Source of the DNA: Pleurocapsa sp. MO_226.B13
GTDB taxonomy: Bacteria > Cyanobacteriota > Cyanobacteriia > Cyanobacteriales > Xenococcaceae
Direction: 5' to 3'
Assembly (NCBI GenBank): GCA_030064795.1
Contig: JASJEI010000239.1
Coordinates: 1-18,436, forward strand
Length of the DNA: 18,436 nucleotides
The stretch's first letter is position 1. Every line of letters starts with the position of its first letter. Positions 1-8,072 of the stretch are shown here, piece by piece. A program made the translations under genes and the position numbers. The notes beneath the pieces were generated by a model. It saw nothing but the letters and a program-made list of their open reading frames with translations, had not been told where the DNA came from and did not search any database.

Positions 1-24
1 TCGGCTGACTCTTCACAGGCTTAG

Positions 25-245
25 ATGTTTTTACTTAACTATTTTTATTAAGTATTTAATTTGATATACTTAATAATTCAAAATCGTTCAAATTGAGTTT
101 TTAAGTCAAAAAAAGCTAAATTTAAGACTAGCTTTCGACAAGATTAAGTGTTTTTACGTAAATGTTTTTACTAAATATTTATATTTGAGATTTATAATAA
201 TTCAGCATCATCCAAATTGAGTTTTTAAGCAAACGGAAAAGCTAA
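25..245. repeat. Diverged ~123-bp tandem direct repeat in the leader of the polysaccharide locus
   Basis: Two copies lie end to end, about 25-119 and 148-245. Matching blocks keep a constant offset: GTTTTTAC at 27-34 and 150-157 (offset 123), TAATAATTCA at 71-80 and 195-204 (124), AATTGAGTTTTTAAG at 91-105 and 214-228 (123), and AAAAGCTAA at 111-119 and 237-245 (126). The copies differ by substitutions and small indels, so the duplication is old. Copy 2 runs almost to the start codon at 254. The leader or promoter of the first gene was probably duplicated; no open reading frame spans it. Confidence 0.8.
193..198 (+). promoter_or_regulatory. Candidate -10 element for the polysaccharide operon
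   Basis: A perfect TATAAT lies 55 bases before the first start codon, inside the second copy of the leader repeat. No convincing -35 hexamer sits 16-18 bases upstream. The first copy has a diverged TTAATA at the matching place (about 70-75). In DNA this AT-rich the motif can arise by chance, so this is only a candidate. Confidence 0.3.
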
Positions 246-253
246 TCTTAATA

Positions 254-700
254 ATGAAATTAATGCTAGTCTGTACCTCTGGAGGTCACTTCTCCACTAT
301 GAAAGAGCTGGAATCATTTTGGTCAAGACATGACAGAGTTTGGATTACTGACAAACAGAAAGATACTTTATACTTGGTCGAACGTGAAAATTTTAGATGG
401 ATGCCTTATCAAGCTCCTAGAGACTACATAGCTTTATTGTCTAATCTCCCACAAGTATTCCAAATCACTTATCAAGAAAAACCAGATCTTGTTATCTCTA
501 CGGGAGCAAGCTTGGGAATTGGATTTGCTTTAGCTGCTAAGTTTTATAGAATACCTTATGTTTACATAGAAAGTATATCTCGCACTGAAAAACTGAGTTT
601 GACTGGTAAGATAGTATATTTTTTAAGCGATCGCTTTTATGTCCAGTGGCCTCAATTATCTCAGAAATATTCCAAAGCAGTTTTTCGAGGAGTAGTGTAA
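254..700 (+). CDS. Alg14/PssD-type glycosyltransferase subunit
   Basis: This 148-residue protein looks like the membrane-recruiting half of a split GT-B glycosyltransferase (Alg14 in eukaryotes, PssD/CpsF-type in bacterial polysaccharide loci). Such pairs transfer a sugar from a nucleotide sugar to a lipid-linked acceptor at the cytoplasmic face. Visible motifs are SGGH at residues 9-12 in the first beta-loop, a GASLGIG stretch at 84-90 after PDLVIST, YIES at 104-107, and QWPQL at 131-135. The length matches the family. The start follows the leader repeat with only a weak purine-rich stretch upstream. The gene ends 9 bases before its expected partner at 710, supporting translation as a pair. 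Confidence 0.88.
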   Translation: MKLMLVCTSGGHFSTMKELESFWSRHDRVWITDKQKDTLYLVERENFRWMPYQAPRDYIALLSNLPQVFQITYQEKPDLVISTGASLGIGFALAAKFYRIPYVYIESISRTEKLSLTGKIVYFLSDRFYVQWPQLSQKYSKAVFRGVV

Positions 701-709
701 AGTAGGCAA

Positions 710-1252
710 ATGATTTTAATCACTTTGGGAACTATTCCTTATTCTTTCGATCGTCTTATCGATTGGATGGCAATTTCATTAGAAGAGGGGCTTATTTCAG
801 AACCCATTTTTGTTCAGTATGGAGTTACTGATATATCTTCGATAATTGACCATCCGTTAGTAACTGCAAGTTCATTACTATTGCTCAGTGAAATGAGTAA
901 AATTATTCAAAATTCCAGGTTAATTATTTCTCATGCAGGTCAAGGAAGTACGAGAAAGCTAGCCAAAACTAAAAAGCCTTTCATTCTAGTACCTAGAGAA
1001 TCCAAGTATAAGGAGCATATAGACAATCATCAACTTTACTTTGCTATGAGCATGAGCAATGAGTTTGGAATCTGTTATTGCACTTCTCTAATAGATTTAC
1101 AAAGGTCTATCTTATATCCTCCAATACCTATAAGTAAGGAATTGTTTAGTGGAGAAAGATTAGCAGAGCATTTATTGAATATTTTTCCGCCCGATTATAA
1201 TAATTCAGGTAAAAAAGCAAATAATTTATTGACTAAGAATAAACAACAATAA
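710..1252 (+). CDS. Alg13/PssE-type glycosyltransferase subunit
   Basis: This 180-residue protein is the likely catalytic, nucleotide-sugar-binding half of the Alg13/Alg14-type pair; it resembles the C-terminal lobe of family GT28. It opens with MILITLGT. It carries the ISHAGQGST signature at residues 73-81 (the sugar-nucleotide-binding loop) and a RESKYKEHIDNHQ block at 96-108, the RxxxYxEHxDxHQ pattern of this family. The Lys/Asn-rich tail after about residue 155 is extra and probably unstructured. It lies 9 bases after the Alg14-like gene and 8 bases before the co-polymerase gene, so these are one operon. In characterised loci such as PssD/PssE the pair often adds the second sugar; the sugar here is unknown. 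Confidence 0.88.
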   Translation: MILITLGTIPYSFDRLIDWMAISLEEGLISEPIFVQYGVTDISSIIDHPLVTASSLLLLSEMSKIIQNSRLIISHAGQGSTRKLAKTKKPFILVPRESKYKEHIDNHQLYFAMSMSNEFGICYCTSLIDLQRSILYPPIPISKELFSGERLAEHLLNIFPPDYNNSGKKANNLLTKNKQQ

Positions 1253-1260
1253 AAAGCATT

Positions 1261-3309
1261 ATGAATCAATACATAATGATAGCAGGTAAGCATTGGAAAC
1301 TGCTAACTATATTTAACATATCATTATTGTTATTAACAGCTTATATTTTTGGATCTGCTCGGAGAACTTGGACGGCAAAATCAAAACTAATATTACCTAA
1401 TCCAACTAGCGATTTAAATGCCAATTTAGGAACTTTAGGAAATATAAGTAGTGGTGAAGGTGCTGTCTTTTCTCAGCAACTTAATTCCTTAAAAATTTTA
1501 GCTTCGATTATAACTAGCAAAGATGGATTGAGAGAAGTCTGGAAACAAGATTCGGAAAAAGAACTGTATCCTCGTTTGGCAGCTTATGAAAATCTGTTTA
1601 CAGTTTCTCCTCAAAATGAATCAACAATCATCGAAATCGAAGCTGAAGGTTCTAGTCCAGAAATAGCAAAACAAAGAACAGAAAATCTGATTTCTACTTT
1701 TCAAAATCGCTTGAAGCAACTTCGTACAGAAGAAGCTGCTCAACGTGTGGAATTTTTGCATCAAGAACTAGAAAAAGCTCGACAAAATTTACAATATGCT
1801 GAAATTACATTAAACAACTATAAAAGTTCGGCAAGCTTGGTCAACAACGATCTTCAAACTCAAGAAACTTTATCAGCAATTAAAACTCTTAGCACTCAAA
1901 GATCGCAAGTAATAGCCCAAGTCAAAGCTAGTGAAACAAAAGTCAAAGAATTATCTACTCGCCTGAACATGAATCCCGCACAAGGTTTACAATCTCTGCG
2001 TTTGGGGGAAAATTCGGAATACTTATCATTACAGCAAGAATTGTCCAGAATAGAAACTGCTTTGACTAAAGCACGCGCCCAATTTTTTGATAATTCTCCC
2101 CAAGTAGAATATTTATTGGGAGAAAGAGAAAAGTTAAGTAATCGACTCCAAAAGTATGGTGGACAATCATTAGCAATACAAACTAATCCTAATAAAACAG
2201 CTAGCGGTGATTCTTCCAACCTAATTCAAGAATTAATTTTAGCCGACAGCGAAGCTAAAGAATCAAGACAGAAGGCAAATCAGCTGCAACAAGAAATAGA
2301 ACAGCTCAACCAAGAATTAAAATTATTACCAGGCAAACAGAGAAAATTACTAGAGTTACAAAGACAATACGAAACGGCTAAAGGGGTTCATAATGGGCTA
2401 ATGGCTCAAATACAGAAGAGCAAGCTTAATGTATTCAGTGCTTACCCCAACATTCAAGTATTGGATGTTCCCGACGTCGATTCTAAACCAACCAAACCTA
2501 AAAAGAAATTAATGGCTTTGGGTTATTTACTAACATCTATCTCTATTAATTCGGCTATTATTTTATTTCTAGATAAACGCCAATCCTTATTAAATATTAA
2601 AGAAATTCAAAGTTTAGATTTTCCTGTATTAGCTAATATTCCTGAACTAAAAAATCCACAAGTAGACATCAGGCGAAATGAAAGAGTCATAGTCGAGTTT
2701 CAAAGACTAGCTTCAGCAGTCAGCCTAATGAAGTTAAGACAAAATCGCCTGATGATTACTAGTACTACTGCGGGAGAAGGTAAGTCAACTATTTTGTTAG
2801 GGCTAGCTTACGGTTTAGTAGATCTAGGATTTAAAGTTCTTATCATTGACGGAGACTATCGTAGCGCCAGGTTGAGCCAACGCTTAGGTTATTTTGAAGA
2901 AACAGAATTACCATTTGTTAGCTCAAAACCAATTTCTTTAGAAGAAAAACTAGATCTTTTTCCCGCCTTTCCACAGACTGGAAATATTGCTGAATTTGTT
3001 GCTCGCGGAACTTTTGGTCATCAGTTAGAAGAAATCCAAAATGAGATGAATTACGACTACGTGCTAGTAGATAGCCCTGCTATTGGTTTGACAAGTGAAG
3101 CAGCAATGATGGCAAAAGAAGTAAGTAACTTACTATTTGTAGTTAAGCCAGGACTGACAAATGCTGACGACTTCTATCACAGCGTAAAACAAATTGCTAA
3201 CCATCAAGGGGGGATTATTGGTTTAGTGGTCAACGGAATTAACGATAAAGCTAAATCCTATTTGCGTTATCAAAGCAAGATTTATTTATCAGAATCATTA
3301 GAGCAATAG
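1261..3309 (+). CDS. Polysaccharide co-polymerase with BY-kinase-like ATPase domain (GumC/Wzc type)
   Basis: This 682-residue inner-membrane protein should set chain length and couple polymerisation to export. Order: TM1 at about 14-32; a Wzz-type external region with coiled-coil heptads at about 145-240 and 325-375; a proline/lysine stretch (SKPTKPKKK) before TM2 at about 418-440; then a cytoplasmic P-loop domain. The ATPase has Walker A TTAGEGKST (502-510), Walker A' VLIIDGDYR (526-534) and Walker B YVLVDSP (about 600-606, Asp604), the bacterial tyrosine kinase set. The C-terminus has only three scattered tyrosines (667, 670, 675) rather than a dense Tyr cluster, so autophosphorylation may be reduced or absent. 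It starts 8 bases after the Alg13-like gene and ends 16 bases before the polymerase gene. Confidence 0.92.
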   Translation: MNQYIMIAGKHWKLLTIFNISLLLLTAYIFGSARRTWTAKSKLILPNPTSDLNANLGTLGNISSGEGAVFSQQLNSLKILASIITSKDGLREVWKQDSEKELYPRLAAYENLFTVSPQNESTIIEIEAEGSSPEIAKQRTENLISTFQNRLKQLRTEEAAQRVEFLHQELEKARQNLQYAEITLNNYKSSASLVNNDLQTQETLSAIKTLSTQRSQVIAQVKASETKVKELSTRLNMNPAQGLQSLRLGENSEYLSLQQELSRIETALTKARAQFFDNSPQVEYLLGEREKLSNRLQKYGGQSLAIQTNPNKTASGDSSNLIQELILADSEAKESRQKANQLQQEIEQLNQELKLLPGKQRKLLELQRQYETAKGVHNGLMAQIQKSKLNVFSAYPNIQVLDVPDVDSKPTKPKKKLMALGYLLTSISINSAIILFLDKRQSLLNIKEIQSLDFPVLANIPELKNPQVDIRRNERVIVEFQRLASAVSLMKLRQNRLMITSTTAGEGKSTILLGLAYGLVDLGFKVLIIDGDYRSARLSQRLGYFEETELPFVSSKPISLEEKLDLFPAFPQTGNIAEFVARGTFGHQLEEIQNEMNYDYVLVDSPAIGLTSEAAMMAKEVSNLLFVVKPGLTNADDFYHSVKQIANHQGGIIGLVVNGINDKAKSYLRYQSKIYLSESLEQ

Positions 3310-3325
3310 TTGTTGTGCAATATTA

Positions 3326-4669
3326 ATGAAAAATAGATTTGGAAAAACGAAATATAAAAGCGATTTCGACTCACAACTATTCTCTGGAATAAGATTACGA
3401 TTTTCAGTTCTAAATCAAACCGAAAAAGTTGTTTGTTTTCTAATTGTTTTAATTCCTGTTTGGTGGCTTTGGGGATGGAGTTATCTGTTGATCCCTTTAA
3501 CTCTATCTATTTTTGCTTATGAAATTAAACAAACAGGAAAACTATCATTAAATCAACCAAGCTTAATTGCGATCTTGGCATTTAGTTTTGGTTTATATGT
3601 CATTATAACGAGTTACTTTTACCTCGAATATAATGATATTGCCTACAGTCCCAGAACGATTCTAAGTAAAGTTGACTCTTGGTTAGCATCAGCATTATTG
3701 CTTTGGTATATTCAAAGCAATAACATTCGGATTCGCTTACAAGTAGTAGCTTGGGCATTTTCAGTAGTAATAGTTCAAATAACAATTGTTTTGTTGGTAT
3801 CTTTAATTATTTATCAGCAGAGAGATTATGTTCCATTACAAAGTTTATTTGGCTTTATCACTGGTAAAAGTGCAGATTTTGAACATGGTTTGGGGAATAG
3901 CAACTACTTAATTCCTTATTTTCCTACTGATGAAAGCTTCATTCCTGGATTAGTTCGCTATGTATTCTTTTTTCACGGACCAGAATCCTTAGCCTTAGTC
4001 GCTGGATTTATTACTCTATTGGCTCTCGACCTTAAAAATTCCACTTGGTCTTTACTACTATTTGGCTCATCATATTTTATTTCTCTATTGAGCGGAACTC
4101 GGTCTGTATTTGTCGCTCTTTTTCTTGTTTTCATTCTTCGCTACATAATTACCATTGGTAAGACTTTTGGTATAGCTCTTGTTTTAGCCATGATGGCAGC
4201 AGTCAGTTTTAGTACATTGTCACTTCCCTTGACTAGTAATATAGTATTTGACCGTTTGGAGCAAACTGCTCAAAGCGTAGGTGAAGCAAGAGCAGATTCT
4301 ACAGAAGGGCGCAGTAAAATCTATACTCAGACTTGGAAAAAAATTGTAAATGCCCCAAATACCGAATTCTTTTGGGGACACAAAGTACCTGGAGAAAACG
4401 TTACAGCATATCCTACAGCAAAAATAGGCTCTCACAGCTTTTATCTATCAACTTTACTCTATAGATCGGGCTTATTTGCAACTATTATCTTTGTTTTTTA
4501 CTGGATAGCTCTTATTTGGTGGTTTTATAGCACTAGAGCCAGCAGACCATTATCTTGTCTAATGATACTTACACTTTTCAGTTTGACTTTTTGTGTAATG
4601 GAATTAGAACAACCTGTAATGCCAATTATTCTTATTTGTTCGATGCTTAGAAAATCAGGGGGTAGTTAG
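3326..4669 (+). CDS. Wzy/O-antigen-ligase-like polysaccharide polymerase
   Basis: This 447-residue protein is almost entirely hydrophobic, with roughly 10-12 predicted membrane spans. It has one large hydrophilic loop late in the chain (about residues 305-370, after LPLTSNIVFDRLEQ), the layout of the O-antigen ligase / Wzy polymerase superfamily. A LLSGTRSVF stretch near residues 254-262 in a late helix corresponds to the conserved Gly/Ser-Arg motif of that family. The likely role is joining lipid-linked repeat units on the outer side of the plasma membrane, working with the adjacent co-polymerase 16 bases upstream. Wzy and WaaL-type ligases cannot be told apart by sequence alone; the neighbours favour a polymerase. 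An IS1-like scar begins within 3 bases of its stop codon. Confidence 0.85.
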   Translation: MKNRFGKTKYKSDFDSQLFSGIRLRFSVLNQTEKVVCFLIVLIPVWWLWGWSYLLIPLTLSIFAYEIKQTGKLSLNQPSLIAILAFSFGLYVIITSYFYLEYNDIAYSPRTILSKVDSWLASALLLWYIQSNNIRIRLQVVAWAFSVVIVQITIVLLVSLIIYQQRDYVPLQSLFGFITGKSADFEHGLGNSNYLIPYFPTDESFIPGLVRYVFFFHGPESLALVAGFITLLALDLKNSTWSLLLFGSSYFISLLSGTRSVFVALFLVFILRYIITIGKTFGIALVLAMMAAVSFSTLSLPLTSNIVFDRLEQTAQSVGEARADSTEGRSKIYTQTWKKIVNAPNTEFFWGHKVPGENVTAYPTAKIGSHSFYLSTLLYRSGLFATIIFVFYWIALIWWFYSTRASRPLSCLMILTLFSLTFCVMELEQPVMPIILICSMLRKSGGS

Positions 4670-4671
4670 TG

Positions 4672-4758
4672 GGTAACATTAAATGTCTCTAGACAAGAAT
4701 GTAAGATTCTAAGAAAGCAATGAATTGTCCCAAATGTAACTCTCCTAAAAATGTTTGA
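4672..4758 (+). pseudogene. IS1-like remnant: one end plus start of InsA-type transposase gene
   Basis: An ATG at 4720 opens a 12-codon frame, MNCPKCNSPKNV, stopping at 4756-4758. The CPKC zinc-ribbon start followed by S/K/N residues is how the InsA protein of cyanobacterial IS1-family elements begins. The preceding ~48 bases, starting GGTAAC at 4672, have the length and position expected of an IS1 left end and leader. No matching right inverted repeat and no further transposase sequence is seen before the next gene at 4963. A short inverted repeat (AATGTTT g AAACATT, 4750-4764) sits where the similarity stops. The rest to 4962 is AT-rich with nothing recognisable. Zinc-knuckle starts are common, so the assignment is tentative. 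Confidence 0.45.
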
Positions 4759-4962
4759 AACATTGCACATTCGCCGACTCTGGTAATCTTAAACAAACGT
4801 TAACTTTTACGACAATAATATTTTTATTCTTGAGCATTTTGATATTATTATCCGAGATAAATAATCAATTTATAGTGACAATTTTAAAAATTTAAAGTGT
4901 TAAAGTTTGACCTATAAAACAATAGATTTACTTAAATTAAGTACTTATGACAATCCCAAAAT

Positions 4963-5682
4963 ATGAATGATATAAAATTATTGATTAAACCCAAAAAAAT
5001 CACTAAGCTTTTAATAAAAATTATACTTTTTCTAGTACTAATTTCAATTATCGGGCAATTTCTAGTATATTTTGTTCCCGATTTTCCCTTAAGAGATGCT
5101 CTGGCAGAAGAATTTAATGTTGATGTAGAAAGCAACTTTCCCTCCCTTTTTTCTGCCCTACTTCTTTTTACTAGTGCTTGCTTACTCTGGCTTATTTGTA
5201 GAACAACCGATATTAATCGTAGTTACTTTACAAAGTATTGGCGAGTACTATCGTTAATGTTTTTTTATTTATCTATTGATGAATTGCTAGGTTTACATGA
5301 AAGAGTAATACCATTTTTTAGACGTTTGGGATTTAGTGGATACCTTTATCATGGCTGGGTTGTATTAGCATTTGTTGCTATACCTTTATTAGGATTGTTT
5401 TTCTTTAAATTTATATTTGCATTACCTGTAATAATTCGTAGCTTATTTATTTCTGCTGCAATAATTTATATTCTCGGTGCTGTGGGAGTAGAAACAATTG
5501 GTGCTCAACACGTGTATTTGTATGGAGCTGATAACTTTCTAGATAAAATAATCACGACAGTAGAAGAATTTTTAGAAATGATTGGTATAACAATCTTTAT
5601 TTATTCTCTCTTATTATACTTACAGACAATAGGTTTTAATTGTATTAGCTTACATCTTTTTATAGTTCCAGATCGAAAATAA
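4963..5682 (+). CDS. Multi-pass membrane protein of unknown function with intramembrane Asp/Glu/His motifs
   Basis: I do not recognise a characterised family. The 239-residue protein has about six hydrophobic segments (roughly 15-38, 60-80, 93-108, 128-152, 155-175, 203-222) and a basic N-terminus, so it is an integral plasma-membrane protein. Polar residues sit in or at the edges of helices in a pattern unlikely to be chance: SIDELLGLHE (Asp106, Glu107, His112, Glu113), YHGW (His130), GVETIGAQH (Glu177, His183) and VEEFLEMIG (Glu201, Glu202, Glu205). Such a set could bind a metal or form an active site; that is inference. It lies between the polymerase and the GT2 gene, with 293 bases upstream that include an IS1-like scar, so it may have its own promoter. 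A role in modifying or moving lipid-linked sugars is plausible but unproven. Confidence 0.8.
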   Translation: MNDIKLLIKPKKITKLLIKIILFLVLISIIGQFLVYFVPDFPLRDALAEEFNVDVESNFPSLFSALLLFTSACLLWLICRTTDINRSYFTKYWRVLSLMFFYLSIDELLGLHERVIPFFRRLGFSGYLYHGWVVLAFVAIPLLGLFFFKFIFALPVIIRSLFISAAIIYILGAVGVETIGAQHVYLYGADNFLDKIITTVEEFLEMIGITIFIYSLLLYLQTIGFNCISLHLFIVPDRK

Positions 5683-5734
5683 ATCACCGAGATTAAGTTA
5701 AAAAAGTTTAATCAACTAATATCAAATTTTAAAA

Positions 5735-6748
5735 ATGCTTACAACCAAAAACTTTACTCCTTTAGTTAGTGTTATTATTTGCAATTACAACTATGGTCGC
5801 TTTATTTCACAAGCGATCGACAGTGTTTTAAATCAGACTTACAAAAATTTTGAACTTATTGTTGTTGATGATGGTTCAACAGATAATTCTCGCCAAGTTA
5901 TAGAATCTTATAATACTCAAATTATTGCTTTGTTTCAGAAAAATGCAGGACAAGGTGCTGCTTTTAACACTGGTATCGCTGAAGCAAAAGGAGAATTAAT
6001 TTGTTTCCTCGATTCTGATGATTATTATCGTGAAGATAAATTGGAAAAGGTTGTGGCCGAATTTACCGAACATCCAGAATGGGTGCAAATTTCTCACGGA
6101 CGTACTTCTGTTGATCGAGAAGGTAACATCATCGGCAAAGATCCAACATTTTTCAGCGAGGGTGATGTCACACCTCTTCTATTAAAATGGGGACGCTATG
6201 CTTGGGCGATCACCTCTGCTTTATGTTACCGTCGCTCAGTTATAAATAAGATACTGCCTATTCCGCAATCAATTCGTGCTGCCGATACTTATCTTACTGC
6301 TGCTGTTCCTTTCTATGGAGAAGTTGGTTGTATTAATGAGCCATTAATGTTCTATCGTAAACATGGCAATAATCAACGTAGTCAAATAAATAAAATTAAT
6401 ATCCTCTTAAAGGAGCGACAAGATACTGCTAGATGTATCAATCAAACTGCGATTGACACTGGTAAGAATCAAATCTTTGATATCAATAATGATGCTGACT
6501 ATCGTAGTGTTCGGGTGATGCAAGATGGCAAGGGTTCGTGGCGAGAAACAATAACTATATTGGGTTTAACTATTAAAGAAGCAAGAGATATTGGTCAATC
6601 TCCTAAAGATACTTTAGAACGAATTTTACGCCGATGTATTTGTGCTTTTTCGCCTGACGAAGGTAAGATTTTTCTTCGATTCGGTCCTAAACGCTATCTT
6701 AAATATAGATTGACTGGGAAGCAGCCGAAAAATTTTGAACTTACTTAA
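5735..6748 (+). CDS. Family 2 (GT-A) glycosyltransferase
   Basis: This 337-residue protein has the GT2 N-terminal domain: VSVIICNYNYGRFISQAIDSV from residue 11, the nucleotide-binding VDDGSTDNS (Asp45, Asp46) at 44-52, and a DSDD metal-binding motif at 93-96 preceded by CFL. The inverting GT-A fold needs a divalent metal held by the DxD-like motif. After about residue 230 the sequence is less conserved and ends in a basic stretch with no membrane helix, so it is a soluble or peripheral cytoplasmic enzyme. It should add one sugar to the growing repeat unit; donor and acceptor cannot be told. It starts 52 bases after the membrane protein gene. Confidence 0.93.
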   Translation: MLTTKNFTPLVSVIICNYNYGRFISQAIDSVLNQTYKNFELIVVDDGSTDNSRQVIESYNTQIIALFQKNAGQGAAFNTGIAEAKGELICFLDSDDYYREDKLEKVVAEFTEHPEWVQISHGRTSVDREGNIIGKDPTFFSEGDVTPLLLKWGRYAWAITSALCYRRSVINKILPIPQSIRAADTYLTAAVPFYGEVGCINEPLMFYRKHGNNQRSQINKINILLKERQDTARCINQTAIDTGKNQIFDINNDADYRSVRVMQDGKGSWRETITILGLTIKEARDIGQSPKDTLERILRRCICAFSPDEGKIFLRFGPKRYLKYRLTGKQPKNFELT

Positions 6749-6811
6749 GCTAAGTTACCGTGCTACTAATTTTGCGAAACAATTATTTTAATTTCACCAT
6801 TGAAGCTATAA

Positions 6812-8005
6812 ATGTACCCAAATTTATCAATATTGAAGCAAACTAAAATTCATAAAAATCGTAAATTACTCATTATTCCTTGCTATCCCAACTCAATAGG
6901 CGGTACTACTATTAGCTTAATTTTGCTGGTGAGAGGCATTTTTCAGTTGGGATTAGAAAAACGTGTCAAATTATTCGTAGAAAAAGGATCTTTACTGGAA
7001 GATTGTTTAATCAAAGCTAGGTTGACTGACTGCATAGAAGTTGTAAACGCAGATTCTTCATTTCAATCTGCATTGCAACGAGTTCATCAACATCCTCATA
7101 ATTTTCCTTTATTGCTAGACAATGCTGTAACTAGAGAAAAACTACCTCAACTTCTACGAGCGTCTTTACCATTCCGACTTCACAAACGTCCTGTATATCA
7201 TTTTTGTCACGATCTAGCCCTTTCCTACAATCAATTTGGCAATCTTGCAAGAAAAGCAACTTTTGCTTGTTTGTCTCCAAAAGCAATTTGTAATTCTCAA
7301 TATACTGCTAGTCATATACGTTCCATGATGCCAGATATTTGTGGAGTTTTATATCAGCCTGTCGATTTGGAAAAAATTTATCAAAGATTAGCCCAAAATT
7401 TTCCGCCACCTGAAAATTTAAGACCAATTTTAGCCTCGGGAGCAAAGATAATCTTAACTCCATCTAGAATTAATCAACCAGGGATAGTTAACGACAAAAA
7501 CTTAAGAGCTTTACTTCCTGTTCTAGTAGAATTGCTACGTAGAGAGCATTCATACCACATGGTCATTATTGGGGAAGACAGTTCACCAGGACAAGTACGT
7601 AAAAAGGATTTACTTCAACAAGCTAAAGATTTAGGCGTAAGCTCCCACTTGTCTATTTTGCCACCAACAATTGCTATTGAAGATTATTATAAGTTTTCCG
7701 ATCTTGTTCTGTCTCTCGCTCCTAGAGAGCCTTTTGGTCGCACTGTTGTAGAAGCCATTTCCTGCGGTGTTCCTGTAATTGGAAGCAATACGGGAGGGAT
7801 TAATGAAATTCTACAAAACTTTGCACCTAGTTGGACTGTCGATCCGAAAGATTTTTTTAGAGTCGCCGATAAGATTATCCGATTAGAAAAAAATCCTGAG
7901 ACAGTTGAAAAGATAGAAAAAGGGCAAGAATGGGTGAAGCAATATTGTAGTTATATAAATTACACTAGTGACATTATGAATATAGTTGGTTTATTACCCA
8001 AATGA
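6812..8005 (+). CDS. Family 4 (GT-B) glycosyltransferase
   Basis: This 397-residue protein has a GT-B layout. The N-terminal lobe begins with LLIIPCYPNSIGGTT near residues 19-33, a Gly-rich acceptor-side loop. The C-terminal lobe starts near 210 (KIILTPSRIN) and contains the retaining GT4 motif REPFGRTVVEA, with the E-x7-E pair at Glu306 and Glu314, then GVPVIGSNTGGINEIL. It is likely to transfer a sugar from a nucleotide sugar with retention at the cytoplasmic membrane face. It begins 63 bases after the GT2 gene and is followed by a 534-base gap holding a degraded gene. Sugar specificity cannot be read from the sequence. Confidence 0.9.
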   Translation: MYPNLSILKQTKIHKNRKLLIIPCYPNSIGGTTISLILLVRGIFQLGLEKRVKLFVEKGSLLEDCLIKARLTDCIEVVNADSSFQSALQRVHQHPHNFPLLLDNAVTREKLPQLLRASLPFRLHKRPVYHFCHDLALSYNQFGNLARKATFACLSPKAICNSQYTASHIRSMMPDICGVLYQPVDLEKIYQRLAQNFPPPENLRPILASGAKIILTPSRINQPGIVNDKNLRALLPVLVELLRREHSYHMVIIGEDSSPGQVRKKDLLQQAKDLGVSSHLSILPPTIAIEDYYKFSDLVLSLAPREPFGRTVVEAISCGVPVIGSNTGGINEILQNFAPSWTVDPKDFFRVADKIIRLEKNPETVEKIEKGQEWVKQYCSYINYTSDIMNIVGLLPK

Positions 8006-8072
8006 CCAAATTGTCGGTTTCCGCTGATAAATTAAAAGATTAAAGTTTATAAGAAAATAAGGTTCAATAATC

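Noticed and set aside
1896..2219. 107-residue open frame on the minus strand
   Set aside because: It lies wholly inside the co-polymerase gene, opposite its coiled-coil region, and has no recognisable domain or ribosome site.
4901..4940. Possible promoter for the 239-residue membrane protein (TTGACC at 4907-4912)
   Set aside because: No -10 hexamer lies at a proper distance; nearby AT-rich words such as TTAAAT are too far or too weak to support a call.
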